Made by a program: the position numbers and the translations under genes. DNA of 25,960 bases, taken from Stentor coeruleus. Lineage: Eukaryota; Ciliophora; Heterotrichea; Heterotrichida; Stentoridae. This document shows, piece after piece, positions 8,162 through 17,982 of this stretch. The stretch lies in assembly GCA_001970955.1 (NCBI GenBank), contig MPUH01001020.1, positions 1 through 25,960 of the forward strand, read 5' to 3'. Position 1 is the first letter of the stretch, and each line of letters starts with the position of its first letter. The notes beneath the pieces are model-generated. The model made no database searches. It saw only the letters and a list, made by a program, of their open reading frames with translations, and was not told where the DNA came from.

Positions 8162-10471
8162 TTAACTATTTGAAATGAAATTTTCACTAGAAACATTAAC
8201 AACATACAAAGGAATTTCAAGCTCTTCATCCAGTTTCCCATGGATCATGCCAAATACAAACCCATTTTCTATAATTAAACATTTTTCACTAGGCCAAGAA
8301 ACAAGTGATCCTTTAGGATGTAAAGCAGCTAATAATTTAAACCTAAAAATTTCTTTACAAGTCTCAATACATTTCCCAGAGCAGAAATTCCCTTCAAGTT
8401 CAGTGATAAGATTTTCCCCTTTTACTTCAAAACTTGGAATCCATAGTTCTTGTGATACTGAAACCTTTTCTATTTTCCCTAATACTTCTTTGGTAAAAGA
8501 AAATATGTTTTTTATGTTTTTGTAATCTCCAGGAATAAAAAATACACTATAAATTGGGTCTTCTGTTGCTACAATATAAACAGTTTTTTCTTCACTTTTA
8601 AGTACTTCTATTTCTGAAAGGACTCTAGTATATTTCATTCCTTTGTGTATCACAGGGAAAAATTTCCCCCAAGACAACCCAAGCGCAGAACAAGAAATCG
8701 AAGTTTCTAACCGACCAGATAAGTCAGAAGGGAAAAGATCAATAGACTTAAGATCTTTAGTAACTAATTCAACAGATAAATCTTTACGAAAGCGGAAAGC
8801 TGGAGGAACACCTTTAATTTTCCCATACAACGGGCCAAAATATTCATGTTTTATTCCTCCAAATGGTTTAAAAGCGCATAATATTCCAACAACACTACAA
8901 TAATTCCCTGGTACTGTAGGTGTTTCATTTTTCTGTCCAATTTGTACAACACATCCATATGAAATCTGAATACAATCATCGAATATTGACTCAACTTTCA
9001 TATCCTCAGCATTTTCAGTTCTCCGAAGTCCAAGTAATTGAACTGGTGTTTCATTAATAGCATAAATCATTTGTTTCCATCTAAATCCTAGTTTATCAAA
9101 CACATGTTTTATTGATTTTTCAGACTCGTATTTACCTTGCTCGTTGATTTTTGATATAATTCCTACACGTATTTCTACACAAGGATACTCTTTCCATATA
9201 TACTTAACAATCTCTTCAGCAATTTTATCAAAAACTTCAATATTCACAGCAGAAATATGTGAAATCTGCAGCCGATTATGCATTGATTTCTGATTCTCCA
9301 AATTAAGGGTTATCAATCCTACTATAAACCTATCAATTTTCGCCCATAAAAAAGCAGGATATCTCATAGTCTGTGCATTTGCATAAGCATTTATCGGTTT
9401 TCCCATACTATCTTGTATCAAAATCGGCACATCAGCTGCATAATCTATAATCTCATGGTCAGCATTCCCTTTAATTTCTTCAAAAACTATATCTTTAGAA
9501 TAAACATCTATAATAACCTTGCTTCTACTTTGACTCATAACTTTAGGTGTAGGATTTTCTTTTTCTTCATAAAACTTCATCCCTTCATTTACTAAAACAA
9601 TTTCACTATCTTTGATTTTCTTTACAAGATAGCTTTGTATAGGAAGTTCGATTTTCCCATTATCAGTACGAAAATGGATAAAAAAAGGATCATTAGGTAC
9701 AAAGTCTATAAAAATTCCCATTGGCGTATTTACTAAAAATTTTGTGTCGTTTTGCATTTTCAATAAGTAGTTCTCGTTTTCCCATATAAATTTTATATTT
9801 TCAGGTATTGATTCTGGGGATATATCATGAAGGTTTTTCCTCCATGTTTGTATACATTCAACAACATGTATTGAAAGCATTCGTAGATTAAGTAGACTTT
9901 CAACTGAGCTATGTTTAATAACATTTGAAGGATTTATTATAGTATTAGCAAAATCTTTTAACTCATTCAATGAATGTTCTCTAGCTTTTATTGCCCTTAT
10001 AGCCATTTGTGAAGAGTTTTTATCAGCTTTTAATGATTCGATTTCTCTAACTATAATAGTTGATTGTTTTTTAGCTGGGATTTTATCTATGGCTTCTAAA
10101 AATAAAATCCTTTGTGGTTCTGGGATTTTCTTTTGGTCCCATATTGAAATAAGTGAATCTTTAAGTTTTTTGATTATTTGGTTTTTGATTACTGGGCGTC
10201 TTTTCATAGACTTTGAAGATATGCATTGGGCTAAGTTGCTTATTGATATATCTTTTTTTTTATGTGGTCTTATCCCCCCAATTATTATTTTTTTCTTACG
10301 AGCTGCTGAGGTTATATGCTGTAAATATTTGTCTTTGAAAGCATTGTATTCTGGGATTTGGCCTAGATGGAAACGATTATCCCATGATTGTTCCCGGATA
10401 TGGAGTTCTTTTTTAGGAGATGGTCTGAATGGACGTGAACCTGGTATTCTTAGCATGTTATAGTCTAACAT
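8162..10471 (-). CDS. Conserved protein with GNAT-like and serpin-like regions
   Basis: The intronless product has 769 residues and ends with TAA. The N-terminus (1-100) is basic and Pro-rich (GSRPFRPSPKKE), followed by helices to about residue 215. Residues about 365-475 resemble a GNAT acyltransferase fold: MRYPAFLWAKIDRFIVGLI, a strand-helix unit, and KHVFDKLGFRWKQM at the usual end. No clear acetyl-CoA P-loop (Q/RxxGxG/A) is visible, so activity is doubtful. Residues about 525-765 recall a serpin in order of elements: SALGLSWGKFF near the breach strand, IVATEDPIYSVFFIPGD (like viiLPd), WIPSFEVKGENLI (like lPkFkie), then NGFVFGMIHGK.....LYVVNVSS (like PFlf.Ir...ilFvGrv). The stretch where a reactive loop would lie is short, so it is probably not an inhibitor. 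The role is unknown. Both domain calls are by eye. Confidence 0.75.
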   Translation of the reverse strand: MLDYNMLRIPGSRPFRPSPKKELHIREQSWDNRFHLGQIPEYNAFKDKYLQHITSAARKKKIIIGGIRPHKKKDISISNLAQCISSKSMKRRPVIKNQIIKKLKDSLISIWDQKKIPEPQRILFLEAIDKIPAKKQSTIIVREIESLKADKNSSQMAIRAIKAREHSLNELKDFANTIINPSNVIKHSSVESLLNLRMLSIHVVECIQTWRKNLHDISPESIPENIKFIWENENYLLKMQNDTKFLVNTPMGIFIDFVPNDPFFIHFRTDNGKIELPIQSYLVKKIKDSEIVLVNEGMKFYEEKENPTPKVMSQSRSKVIIDVYSKDIVFEEIKGNADHEIIDYAADVPILIQDSMGKPINAYANAQTMRYPAFLWAKIDRFIVGLITLNLENQKSMHNRLQISHISAVNIEVFDKIAEEIVKYIWKEYPCVEIRVGIISKINEQGKYESEKSIKHVFDKLGFRWKQMIYAINETPVQLLGLRRTENAEDMKVESIFDDCIQISYGCVVQIGQKNETPTVPGNYCSVVGILCAFKPFGGIKHEYFGPLYGKIKGVPPAFRFRKDLSVELVTKDLKSIDLFPSDLSGRLETSISCSALGLSWGKFFPVIHKGMKYTRVLSEIEVLKSEEKTVYIVATEDPIYSVFFIPGDYKNIKNIFSFTKEVLGKIEKVSVSQELWIPSFEVKGENLITELEGNFCSGKCIETCKEIFRFKLLAALHPKGSLVSWPSEKCLIIENGFVFGMIHGKLDEELEIPLYVVNVSSENFISNS

Positions 10472-11597
10472 TATTTATAATGTAATTGCTTGAAAATATG
10501 TAAAAATGTTGGTTAAGAAATAACTTTTATTTTAGGGTTTTGGTTTTTGCGAGTGAGATTTTTTTGGTATAGGCTTTTTTTTTGGTAGATTTTACTGTTT
10601 TTAGGGGTTTTTTGAAATTAGGAAAAGGGTTTTGGGTTTTTGAATTTTAAGAATAATTTTGAAATGCGATATACTTATTTTGGTTAAGATTTGAGATGGA
10701 GTTTATTGAAGTGATGATTTTTTATTGTAGATCAATGCTGTGCCAAAAAAAGTAGAAATCAAATTAAAAAATTAGAGAAAATCAACTAGAAAATGATGTA
10801 AAAATTAAATAAATTCAAAAACTATCCACAGATTTACATATATATCATATAAAGAGAATACAAAAAAAAACCTTATCAATATTAATTAAATAGAAAATAC
10901 AGAGATTCCAAATGAGGCAAAATTCATAATATACAAACCAGCTTATAATGAATTATTATTTTGCCTATATAATATAAAAACCGTATTAAATATATATATA
11001 AATCTCATATACTTTACAGCACGATTAATTTTCCCAAAGGAGTTAATTTATTAAATTTCTTTAAATAAAAAAATCTAACTGCTGTATTTTTTAGCTAAAC
11101 TCTGTGATAGAATATGAAAAATAACCAAGCTAAATTGTTAAACAAGATATAAAGCCCAAATTGATGAAACTCCTAATGCACTTATTAAAAAATTAAATCT
11201 AAAAAAATCATTTGATATCTTTATAGATACCTCTATAGTTCCAGAAAATGAAAATAACCACCAGTTTTATAAATAAATCTTATATAAAATACATATATTA
11301 TAATCATTTTCATATAAATAACCCTATAGTAAACCTACAATCACATATATAAATTCTTATAATTCTCATTCAGAAAGAAACAACAGAAAATATTAAAACT
11401 TTCTCTAGAAACCCCAGCTTTTTTTATAACCACACTATAACAACTAAAATCTTAAAAAAAAAACCAGTCATACTAAAAGTCTAATAAATTTATAATCATA
11501 AAATTTTATATTATAAATCATAATACAAAAATACACATTTTTTTTTTATCATAAACAGTTTTATTAATGATTTCCAGTAAAGTTAATTATTTTGATA
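10472..11597. other. Long spacer with a possible coding relic
   Basis: The stretch at 10480-10740 is G/T-rich (10561-10620: 13 G, 2 C) and is the 5' flank of the 769-residue gene. The rest becomes A-rich and then A/C-rich. On the + strand 11142-11275 is open without an ATG and reads like protein (IDETPNALIKKLNL, then FDIFIDTSIVPENE) up to TAA. With stops directly upstream and no 15-nt intron that rescues it, it is either a relic or chance. Nothing else is recognised. Confidence 0.4.
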
Positions 11598-12758
11598 TTA
11601 TTGTTTTGGTAACTTAGCCGTACCATGCTTTCCACAATATATTGTTGAGTAACCTTTAGATAATAGATGATCACAAGTGGTACAATGCTTAATTCTTCTT
11701 GGAGTTAAGTCAGAATTTGAAAGAAGACTTTTATTAGAAATATTCCTCCGCATTGGTCTTGAAGAAAGATCTCTAGGGGTCATTGAACGAGATTTACATT
11801 TACGATTAGATGATTTTGATCTTGTTTTCGACTGTGTCTTTATTTGAAGATTTCTTGTAATCCTCTCTTTATTCTCATAATCAAAAGTTCGTGATCGCTC
11901 TGAAGTTGGGGGTTTATTTGAAACAAAAGGTTTTTTATTCCCTCCAGTCAATTGTATTCTAAGTTGAGTATTTTCTCTTCTAAGCGCTTCAATTTCTGAC
12001 ATCAGGTTTTTTTCATTAAAATTCTGTGATACAACTTGAATACTTTGTTCATTATTGTTTCTAACCCCATCAGAAATGAATTTCCTCGCAGATTCTTCTC
12101 TTTTTATATGTGAAACTTCTTGTGAGAATATTTTTTTTTCGCTTTCGACCATCTGAGAATTCGAAATGCATTCAAAAGACTTGTCATTAAGTGTTTTATT
12201 CACACTTTCATCATTATAAAATGAACTAAAAGACTCTTTTAAAGTCCTTGGCTCTATTTTTTGCTCTAAAGGTTTGATTGGCGGGTCAAAATCAGGACTT
12301 CCTGGCATATCTTCTAAACTACTTGTCGCTTCATATGAAAAATCTTGTGATTCTATAGGAGGATCTTCATTTCTTGGGGATAAATTTATAGAACCAAGTT
12401 CATTAATCCCAACATTTATTGGTTTTTTAGTATCAGTCATGTATTTTTTATCATCTTCTTGGCCAAAACTTGCGACAAAGACTTCAGGGTCGCTAAATTT
12501 TGGATTTTCAACTGTATTTAACGCTTTATGTTTTAGTATAGCTTTTGTAGGAATGACATAATTTAATCTATTGTCAATTTCATCTCTTAGTTCGTTTTTC
12601 CTTTCTTTAGATAAAGGGGATCTGTCACGTTTTGGCTTTAGAATTGGGGCTTCTTGGACTATTTCAGTGTTTATATCTTTAAGTGCTCCTTTCAGTCGTT
12701 TTATTTCATCACGAAGTTTAGCATTTTCTTGTTGAAGCCTTCCTACACGTTGTGCCAT
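11598..12758 (-). CDS. Coiled-coil protein with C-terminal CxxC...CxxH cluster
   Basis: The product has 386 residues. It opens with a short heptad coiled coil (MAQRVGRLQQENAKLRDEI) and has a second near residues 250-270 (MSEIEALRRENTQLRIQL). Between them it is acidic, Ser/Pro-rich and likely disordered. A basic Ser/Arg-rich stretch (about 300-350) precedes a Cys/His cluster: Cys359, Cys362, Cys375 and His378, spaced CxxC-x12-CxxH. This could hold one zinc ion, although no named zinc-finger family fits. It probably works as a scaffold or adaptor, perhaps cytoskeletal (weak inference). It ends with TAA and has no intron. It lies 182 nt from the NOT2 gene on the same strand. I do not recognise the family. 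Confidence 0.75.
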   Translation of the reverse strand: MAQRVGRLQQENAKLRDEIKRLKGALKDINTEIVQEAPILKPKRDRSPLSKERKNELRDEIDNRLNYVIPTKAILKHKALNTVENPKFSDPEVFVASFGQEDDKKYMTDTKKPINVGINELGSINLSPRNEDPPIESQDFSYEATSSLEDMPGSPDFDPPIKPLEQKIEPRTLKESFSSFYNDESVNKTLNDKSFECISNSQMVESEKKIFSQEVSHIKREESARKFISDGVRNNNEQSIQVVSQNFNEKNLMSEIEALRRENTQLRIQLTGGNKKPFVSNKPPTSERSRTFDYENKERITRNLQIKTQSKTRSKSSNRKCKSRSMTPRDLSSRPMRRNISNKSLLSNSDLTPRRIKHCTTCDHLLSKGYSTIYCGKHGTAKLPKQ

Positions 12759-12940
12759 GTTTTATTAGTTCAAATTCGTTTAAGAAATTTTGTTTTTATC
12801 TTTAAAAGCAACCCCAAGTTTTTCTTAATCAACTCATCATCACAATTTTTCCTAAAACAATCTTCATTTCTATTCAAAATCCTACCAAAACTCAAATTTT
12901 CCATAATTAAAACCTATAACCCAATCCATACTAATTACAT

Positions 12941-13819
12941 TTATGCAAGTGGTTTTTGTTTAACATTAACATCATCTTTGCTCAAAAACGGACCAGGACA
13001 AAATGTAACACTAATAATCTCAAACCTACTCACATCAAAAGTTTTCCATTCTCCTCCAATATTTATAAACCATTGTTGTTTCACAGGTTCATATACCCAA
13101 TCTCTTCTATAAAGTTCATCTGCTACATAACTCTGCACAATTTCTCCAGGGATATTATAAAAAACATAAAATAAAGTTTCAATATGATAACTTTTTATCA
13201 TTTTAAATCTCAATATTGGTTTAGCAATATAATAAGAAATTGGCAAGTTATACTCAGGTAACTCAGGATCTTCAATATCATTATCAGTAAGAGCATGGTT
13301 TATAAATGAAGAAAAACATTCTTGGTTTTTTTTCCCTATTTCCATACTACTTAAATCTTTTCCTTTAGCTAAAAGGTCTTTATCTTTATCTAAGGTTTTC
13401 TGTAGATTTAATATCCCTCTAACACCGAAATCTTTTGATTCTTGTTCATCTTTTTCACTTTTTAAAGGAACTGATGATAGAAAACTTGGGATAAAACTCA
13501 CTGCATTTGGGTTTGGGGCTTTTGTTTTTAAAGGTTTAGAAAATCCAGGTGGTGGGGTGAAGTCTTCGTTTGTAAAACCTGGGGGTTTTGAGTTGAGTAA
13601 GGATGGAAATTCTTCTTGAATTTGATATTCGACACCGCTTTGGTAGTTTTGATTGTAGTCAATGTTGATTTTTGGAGCATAGATTTGTGAATATCCGTCA
13701 TAGTAAGGTGGAAAAGATACTTGGTTCTTGCTGTCTGGGTCGAAGCTTGGAACTTTTCTCAAGTTTTCTGCGTTTCGTATGGTTTCGAAATATCCTGTTG
13801 ATCTGTTTGGGTTGTACAT
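12941..13819 (-). CDS. NOT2: CCR4-NOT complex subunit NOT2 (CNOT2-like)
   Basis: The 292-residue product carries the NOT2/NOT3/NOT5 C-terminal domain at about 180-275. It shows DPELPEYNLPISYYI, then ETLFYVFYNIPGEIVQSYVA, DELYRRDWVYEPVKQQWF and a short closing strand pair. The order leaves little doubt: LP..Y followed by LFY.FY..PG...Q..A..EL..R.W.Y....WF. Absence of a NOT3-type N-terminal coiled coil favours NOT2. The NOT module scaffolds the CCR4-NOT deadenylase that shortens mRNA poly(A) tails, in cytoplasm and nucleus. The N-terminal half is disordered with two PPGF motifs (near 78 and 90). It is shorter than animal CNOT2 (about 540 residues), the loss being in the N-terminal part. It ends with TAA. 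Confidence 0.87.
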   Translation of the reverse strand: MYNPNRSTGYFETIRNAENLRKVPSFDPDSKNQVSFPPYYDGYSQIYAPKINIDYNQNYQSGVEYQIQEEFPSLLNSKPPGFTNEDFTPPPGFSKPLKTKAPNPNAVSFIPSFLSSVPLKSEKDEQESKDFGVRGILNLQKTLDKDKDLLAKGKDLSSMEIGKKNQECFSSFINHALTDNDIEDPELPEYNLPISYYIAKPILRFKMIKSYHIETLFYVFYNIPGEIVQSYVADELYRRDWVYEPVKQQWFINIGGEWKTFDVSRFEIISVTFCPGPFLSKDDVNVKQKPLA

Positions 13820-14217
13820 TTTCTTATATTTTCATATGAATGATTTTTATTATCATGGCAGGTTACTTTTTTTATGAGATTTGAGGANTATGAGATTTGA
13901 GGATTTATGAAGAAAGATTTGAGTGATGGGAGGATATGCTTGGGTGTTAGGGTGTTAGTTGTGATATTATGATGAAATTATAATTTTTTATGGAGGGTTT
14001 TATGTGATGTAGTTTTTGATTAGAAAAATTAAGGGTTTTATATGATAAGTTATAGAAAAAAATCTTAAAATATACTTATCACTTCATAGTCTTAAAACAT
14101 CAAAACCCAACCTAAAACCTCATAACCCAACTTTCCTTAAACTAATTTTAGTCTTTTAATCCGCCCATTCCTCCAAAAACTAACTACAAAACCTCTTTTT
14201 TTAAGTATAAAGATAAA
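13820..14217. promoter_or_regulatory. Divergent promoter region with an assembly joint
   Basis: This spacer separates the NOT2 gene (-) and the SAPS gene (+), which start away from each other. It is G/T-rich to about 14070 and A/C-rich afterwards. It contains one N at 13888, flanked by two identical 15-mers. No defined promoter motif is recognisable. Confidence 0.55.
13873..13903. repeat. 15-bp direct repeat around a single N (assembly joint)
   Basis: The 15-mer TATGAGATTTGAGGA at 13873-13887 is repeated exactly at 13889-13903, with N at 13888 between. An exact overlap either side of one N is what remains when two contigs with overlapping ends are joined without merging. Confidence 0.8.
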
Positions 14218-15834
14218 ATGAAGTCAAGAAAGTCAATCCAAGCAGCCCAATACAGCGATTTTCTCAAATCAAACCCGAGTTTAGACGAAGTGTTAAAAAA
14301 CGACCAAACCATAGACGAAGTCTGTTGTTGTAACCCAGAGTTTTCATCTTAGTAATAAAAATTCAGCATCACAAGCGAAAGAGTGCGGGAACTAATCCGT
14401 TACATAACAGAAGAGCCTCTTGACCCATCAAACACCACACAAGCTTGTAAATTCCCTCTAGTTGCCAGTGAGTTTTTTACAAGCGATTTGCCTTGTCTAT
14501 TCAAAATTTTATTCCAAGAACCAATTCTCATGCGATATTTATTTTCCTTTATTACCCGCGAACCTCCTATTAACCTACTCCTCGCAGGGTATTTCCAAAA
14601 AGCCTTTGAAAGCTGCTTAAATTACAATACCGAAGAATTTCTTATGATAATATTTCAAGAATCCTTTCATATTTCTATGCTCAAACATTTGAAATCAAGT
14701 TCAATTGCCGATATTATTTACACAATACTATCAAATAAAGGGTATTTTGATGAACGTCGAATACTTTTGACTGAAACCGTTATGTTGATAGGAAGTACTG
14801 ATTTAATGTCTTCTTATAATGCAAATTTTATCCTTTGTCGATTGAATAAAGATGATGATATTTATGAAGAGTTATTATCAAAAGAGGTTTTTGAGAAACT
14901 TTTAGACTTTGTTAAAAGAAAAGAACCTTATGTTGTTAGGAACGCTGGAGGGGTAGTAAAAAATATTTTAAATTTCTCAGGGGAAACTGTATCTGACCAT
15001 TTTGTCAAAAAAATCTCAGGTTTTATTGATATTTTGTGTTTAGATACTGATGAGAAATGTATCACACAATTTGGAGCTGAGATCAAGTGTTTTGGAGAAT
15101 ATCGTTTAGTTGTCCTTGAAATTTTAGTCCTGATATGCAATTTTCCACCTTTAGTCAGTGAAGTTTCTAAGGAAATCAGCAGGGTTATTGTGTTGCTTGA
15201 TAAATACAAATGGAGTTCTTATTTTCATCATGCTTTTACAGGGTTTATTGAAGCTTTGGTTAATAATTCATCTAATGAGTATGTTAAAGCTTTACTTGAT
15301 GCTGATTTTCCACAGATTTTAATTGAAAATGCTTGCTCTAGTGTTGTTCAATATAAGAAATTTTCGACTACTAACGGGTATACTGGGCATATATACAAAA
15401 TGATTAACTTGTTTGTGAATAGTAAAATCGAGGCAATTACAACTTCGATGAATTTGATGGATGTTTGGATGAGTTTTCAAAAGAAATTAGATGATTATAA
15501 TGAGATAGAAAGTAAGAATATTGGGGGAAAAGCGAATATAAACTTTTTTGAAAATTTAAGCAGTGAAGATAGTGGGGAAAAAGCTGAAGAAAATGATTTG
15601 ATACCTGAGTAAATTATATTTAGCTATCCTTATACGAAACCTATTACTGGAAAAGAGTTAGAAGAACTTACAGATTTGTTTGATATGGAAGATAAGAAAC
15701 CACAGAAAAATCCGTTTATGTCGACTAAGTGCATTACAAATGCTACACTGGAAGAACTTGCGGCTAATGAGTATTTGGACAATGTGTATTGGAAATTTAA
15801 TGTTGATACTTGTCATTTAGATGAACTTGATTAG
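14218..15834 (+). CDS. SAPS-domain regulatory subunit of PP6/Sit4-type phosphatase (three exons)
   Basis: Exons are 14218-14351, 14367-15608 and 15624-15834. Removing two 15-nt introns gives one frame of 528 residues ending in TAG. The first exon holds the family's opening (LDEVLKN...TIDEVCCCNPE), and exon 2 continues with ERVRELIRYITEEPLDP, KFPLVASEFFTSD and REPPINLLLAGYFQKAFES. These are the SAPS landmarks in order. Yeast SAPs and animal PP6R1-3 use this helical-repeat domain to bind the Sit4/PP6 catalytic subunit and direct it in cell-cycle and signalling control. The acidic third exon ends in YWKFNVDTCHLDELD. The 14218 ATG is the first ATG of the joined frame; the frame visible without splicing would start only at an internal GTG. 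Confidence 0.9.
14352..14366 (+). other. 15-nt intron 1 of the SAPS gene
   Basis: The sequence GTAATAAAAATTCAG interrupts a Tyr codon (TA|C). Unspliced, its in-frame TAA would end translation at codon 46. Removal restores the conserved SAPS reading frame. Confidence 0.92.
15609..15623 (+). other. 15-nt intron 2 of the SAPS gene
   Basis: The sequence GTAAATTATATTTAG interrupts an Asp codon (GA|C). If retained it gives a TAA stop at 15610. Removal adds 70 residues of clearly coding sequence. Confidence 0.88.
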
Positions 15835-16212
15835 TTTGGTTAGTAAAAGGTATTTCCTATAATTTTTTGTTTTGGGTTTTTATGGCTAATTTTGGTACAT
15901 ACCTTTATTCTATCATTATTCAAATTTAAACTGATTTTAAAAAATCACATAATCCTGACAATTTCTATAAATAAAAATTCCTTCACAAAACCTTATCATC
16001 CCAATAACCTTAAATAACCACAAAGTCCTCATCCTAAAAGCCCATTTGCAAGCAACTTAATTTTTAGTATTAATTTCCAAAAAAAAAAAAATCCATAAAT
16101 TCTTCATCAATCCTATTATCCTTTCACCTAAGCTTAACTTAAAAAAAACTTCTACCTTAAAAAAAAAACCCTACTCTAACATAAATTCAAAAAAAAAATC
16201 ATGAATAAAAAA
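15835..16212. other. Spacer between the SAPS gene and tRNA-Lys
   Basis: The spacer is briefly G/T-rich to about 15900, then strongly A/C-rich with several A-runs up to the tRNA. The A-run just left of the tRNA is its terminator, read on the minus strand. No other feature is seen. Confidence 0.55.
16205..16212 (-). terminator. Pol III terminator of tRNA-Lys
   Basis: Directly 3' of the tRNA on the minus strand there is a run of six T (GTTTTTTATT), the usual RNA polymerase III stop. Confidence 0.75.
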
Positions 16213-16285
16213 CGCCCACCGTGGGGCTCGAACCCACGACCACTAGGTTAAGAGCCTAGCGCTCTACCGACTGAGCTAGACGGGC
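16213..16285 (-). tRNA. tRNA-Lys(CTT): tRNA-Lys (anticodon CTT)
   Basis: Read on the minus strand, the acceptor GCCCGTC pairs with GGTGGGC (two G-T pairs) and the discriminator is G73. The anticodon arm is CTAGG-CTCTTAA-CCTAG, giving anticodon CTT for AAG codons. The T arm is CGTGG-GTTCGAG-CCCACG. Internal promoter boxes are intact: A box TAGCTCAGTCGG and B box GGTTCGAGCCC. It has no intron, and CCA is not encoded, as usual in eukaryotes. Confidence 0.97.
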
Positions 16286-17262
16286 TTGAAGCTCTTATAC
16301 AATCTGCCATTAAATATAATATTCTATAACCCAAGATATACTAATAAAATTTCATATATTAAATTATAATAATTAACTAAAACTTTAGAAACTTTGCTAA
16401 AAAAGCTTAGAATTTCAATTTAGTTTGTTTTAAATATAATTTAGAATAAGTTTTCTCTTTAATATTTTTCAAGCTTGATTCCAAGTGATAAATAATCAAT
16501 ATCAAGTAAAAAAATGTATATAAAGAAAGATAGTGATTTTAATTTTTTAGTAAAGGAAGTACTTTAATTGTATTGAAAATTACTTTAAAGCTGGATTTTT
16601 TTGGAAATTTTATATATGAAACTATTTAGACAAAATTTGATTTTTTTTCCCTTTGAGATTTATTATTTAATAAAGAAGGATACTAAAAAATAAACTATAT
16701 AAAAACAGTATATATAATAATAATTACTACATCCAAAACCTCAACTATAAAATTTGTCTCTTAAGGCAAACTGTAAAATTGTAGATATTTTTTCATTCTT
16801 ATTACTTTTCAATATCAAAAAATTATTTTTATCAAGAATCTCATCTAAAAACTATACCTAAAGGCAATTCCGAAGTGAACTTCTAATCCTCCTTGCCATT
16901 TTTTCTTTAAAATACCTCACTTTTTTTTTAAACTCTGCGCATATTACCTTATTATCCCTAAAAAACTAAACAATCACTAGAAAATTCACAACTTCCAGTT
17001 TGCCTTAACATCCTACATCAGAAAAGTCCTTTTTTTCCCCATGAAAGCTCATAATCCATAACTTAAATCCTCAAAAAGTACAACAAACATTTTGGATTTT
17101 AATAAAAACTACTTTCCTTAAATCTTATAAAAATTAAAGATGTAAAGGACATTTACTCATTCAAAAGTGAGAATGCATGACTAGTCTTTGAGTCAAGTTT
17201 AAAAACATTGTGTGTAAAATGGTTGATAAAACAAACCATGGTATTTCAAAGTGATAATAAAT
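16286..17262. other. Long spacer with inverted repeat and small hairpin
   Basis: The region is neutral to G/T-rich up to about 16720 and then A/C-rich. It contains a 13-bp perfect inverted repeat (16761-16773 and 16996-17008) and, inside it, a nested hairpin at 16863-16897 followed by six T. No open frame of note lies inside. At the right end two ATGs (17219, 17238) precede the start chosen for the next gene. Confidence 0.45.
16761..17008. repeat. 13-bp inverted repeat enclosing a hairpin and T-run
   Basis: TTAAGGCAAACTG (16761-16773) is exactly complementary to CAGTTTGCCTTAA (16996-17008), 222 nt apart. Within it, GGCAA (16863-16867) can pair with TTGCC (16893-16897) around a smaller stem GAAGT/ACTTC, followed by TTTTTT. 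This could be a structured RNA or chance. I recognise no snRNA, snoRNA or RNase P signature. Confidence 0.35.
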
Positions 17263-17982
17263 ATGAAACCCCTTCCTGCACTTTCTCGACTAACTCTAAA
17301 GGTTTTAAATGATTCTGCACAAGTACAAGCAATAACTGTATCATCATTTAGAAATACTGATAGTTTATCTTATGACCACTCATCACAGTCAGAAATATTT
17401 TCAAATTTGGATTTTAGCTTAGCTGGAAGCCATTTGTGGGCACTTATATATGAAATACCAGGAAATGAAAGCTCTTTACTACTTTTTCGCAAACTTGAAG
17501 AGGCTGTGAAAACTGATAATGGCGGATATCAGATTGGTATATTTCATGAACCTGCCTCGAATTATTGTAATTTTTACCTTCTAGCTCATCAAAAAGACTA
17601 CAATACCTTTGGAAATCATTTCAAAGGGGCTAAACTTGCTATTTTCTTGTATTCTTTTCAAGATTTGTTTGGATCGAATTGTGATAATTATATAAAATAT
17701 TTAACTGCAATTTCCTGCTCAAAATCAGCCTTGACCAGTATCCTAAGAGAATCGAAAATAGAAAAAAGTTGTATAAGTGATGATATTAAGGCTCTAGATA
17801 ATATAATTGTCAAGTACTCGAAAAAAAATAATAAGTTGCAAAAAAAAATTGTAACGGCTAAAAAAATTATAAGAAAGCTTCACTCTCGCTTGAGTGAAGA
17901 AACTGAAGAAAATAATGAGAAACACAAGATTAAGTGTAGGAATAATAAGAAAGATTTGGTTTCTGGGTATACTTTGATATAA
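17263..17982 (+). CDS. Unrecognised 239-residue protein with basic coiled-coil tail
   Basis: The start is the first ATG in this frame (MKPLPALSRLTLKV); the frame is open a little further upstream but without an ATG. Two earlier ATGs (17219 and 17238) open short frames of 11 and 24 codons in other phases, the second overlapping this start. They could act as upstream ORFs, or the gene could have an unseen first exon. Residues 1-150 look globular (LWALIYEIPGNESS, GGYQIGIFHEPASNY, LAIFLYSFQDLFG). Residues about 175-225 form a Lys-rich helical coiled coil. No membrane span or signal peptide is seen. It ends with TAA. I do not recognise the family and assign no function. Confidence 0.7.
   Translation: MKPLPALSRLTLKVLNDSAQVQAITVSSFRNTDSLSYDHSSQSEIFSNLDFSLAGSHLWALIYEIPGNESSLLLFRKLEEAVKTDNGGYQIGIFHEPASNYCNFYLLAHQKDYNTFGNHFKGAKLAIFLYSFQDLFGSNCDNYIKYLTAISCSKSALTSILRESKIEKSCISDDIKALDNIIVKYSKKNNKLQKKIVTAKKIIRKLHSRLSEETEENNEKHKIKCRNNKKDLVSGYTLI

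Noticed and set aside
14383-15612. SAPS gene starting at GTG 14383 and ending at TAA 15612
   Set aside because: Both ends are artefacts of unspliced 15-nt introns; the real gene starts at ATG 14218 and ends at TAG 15834.
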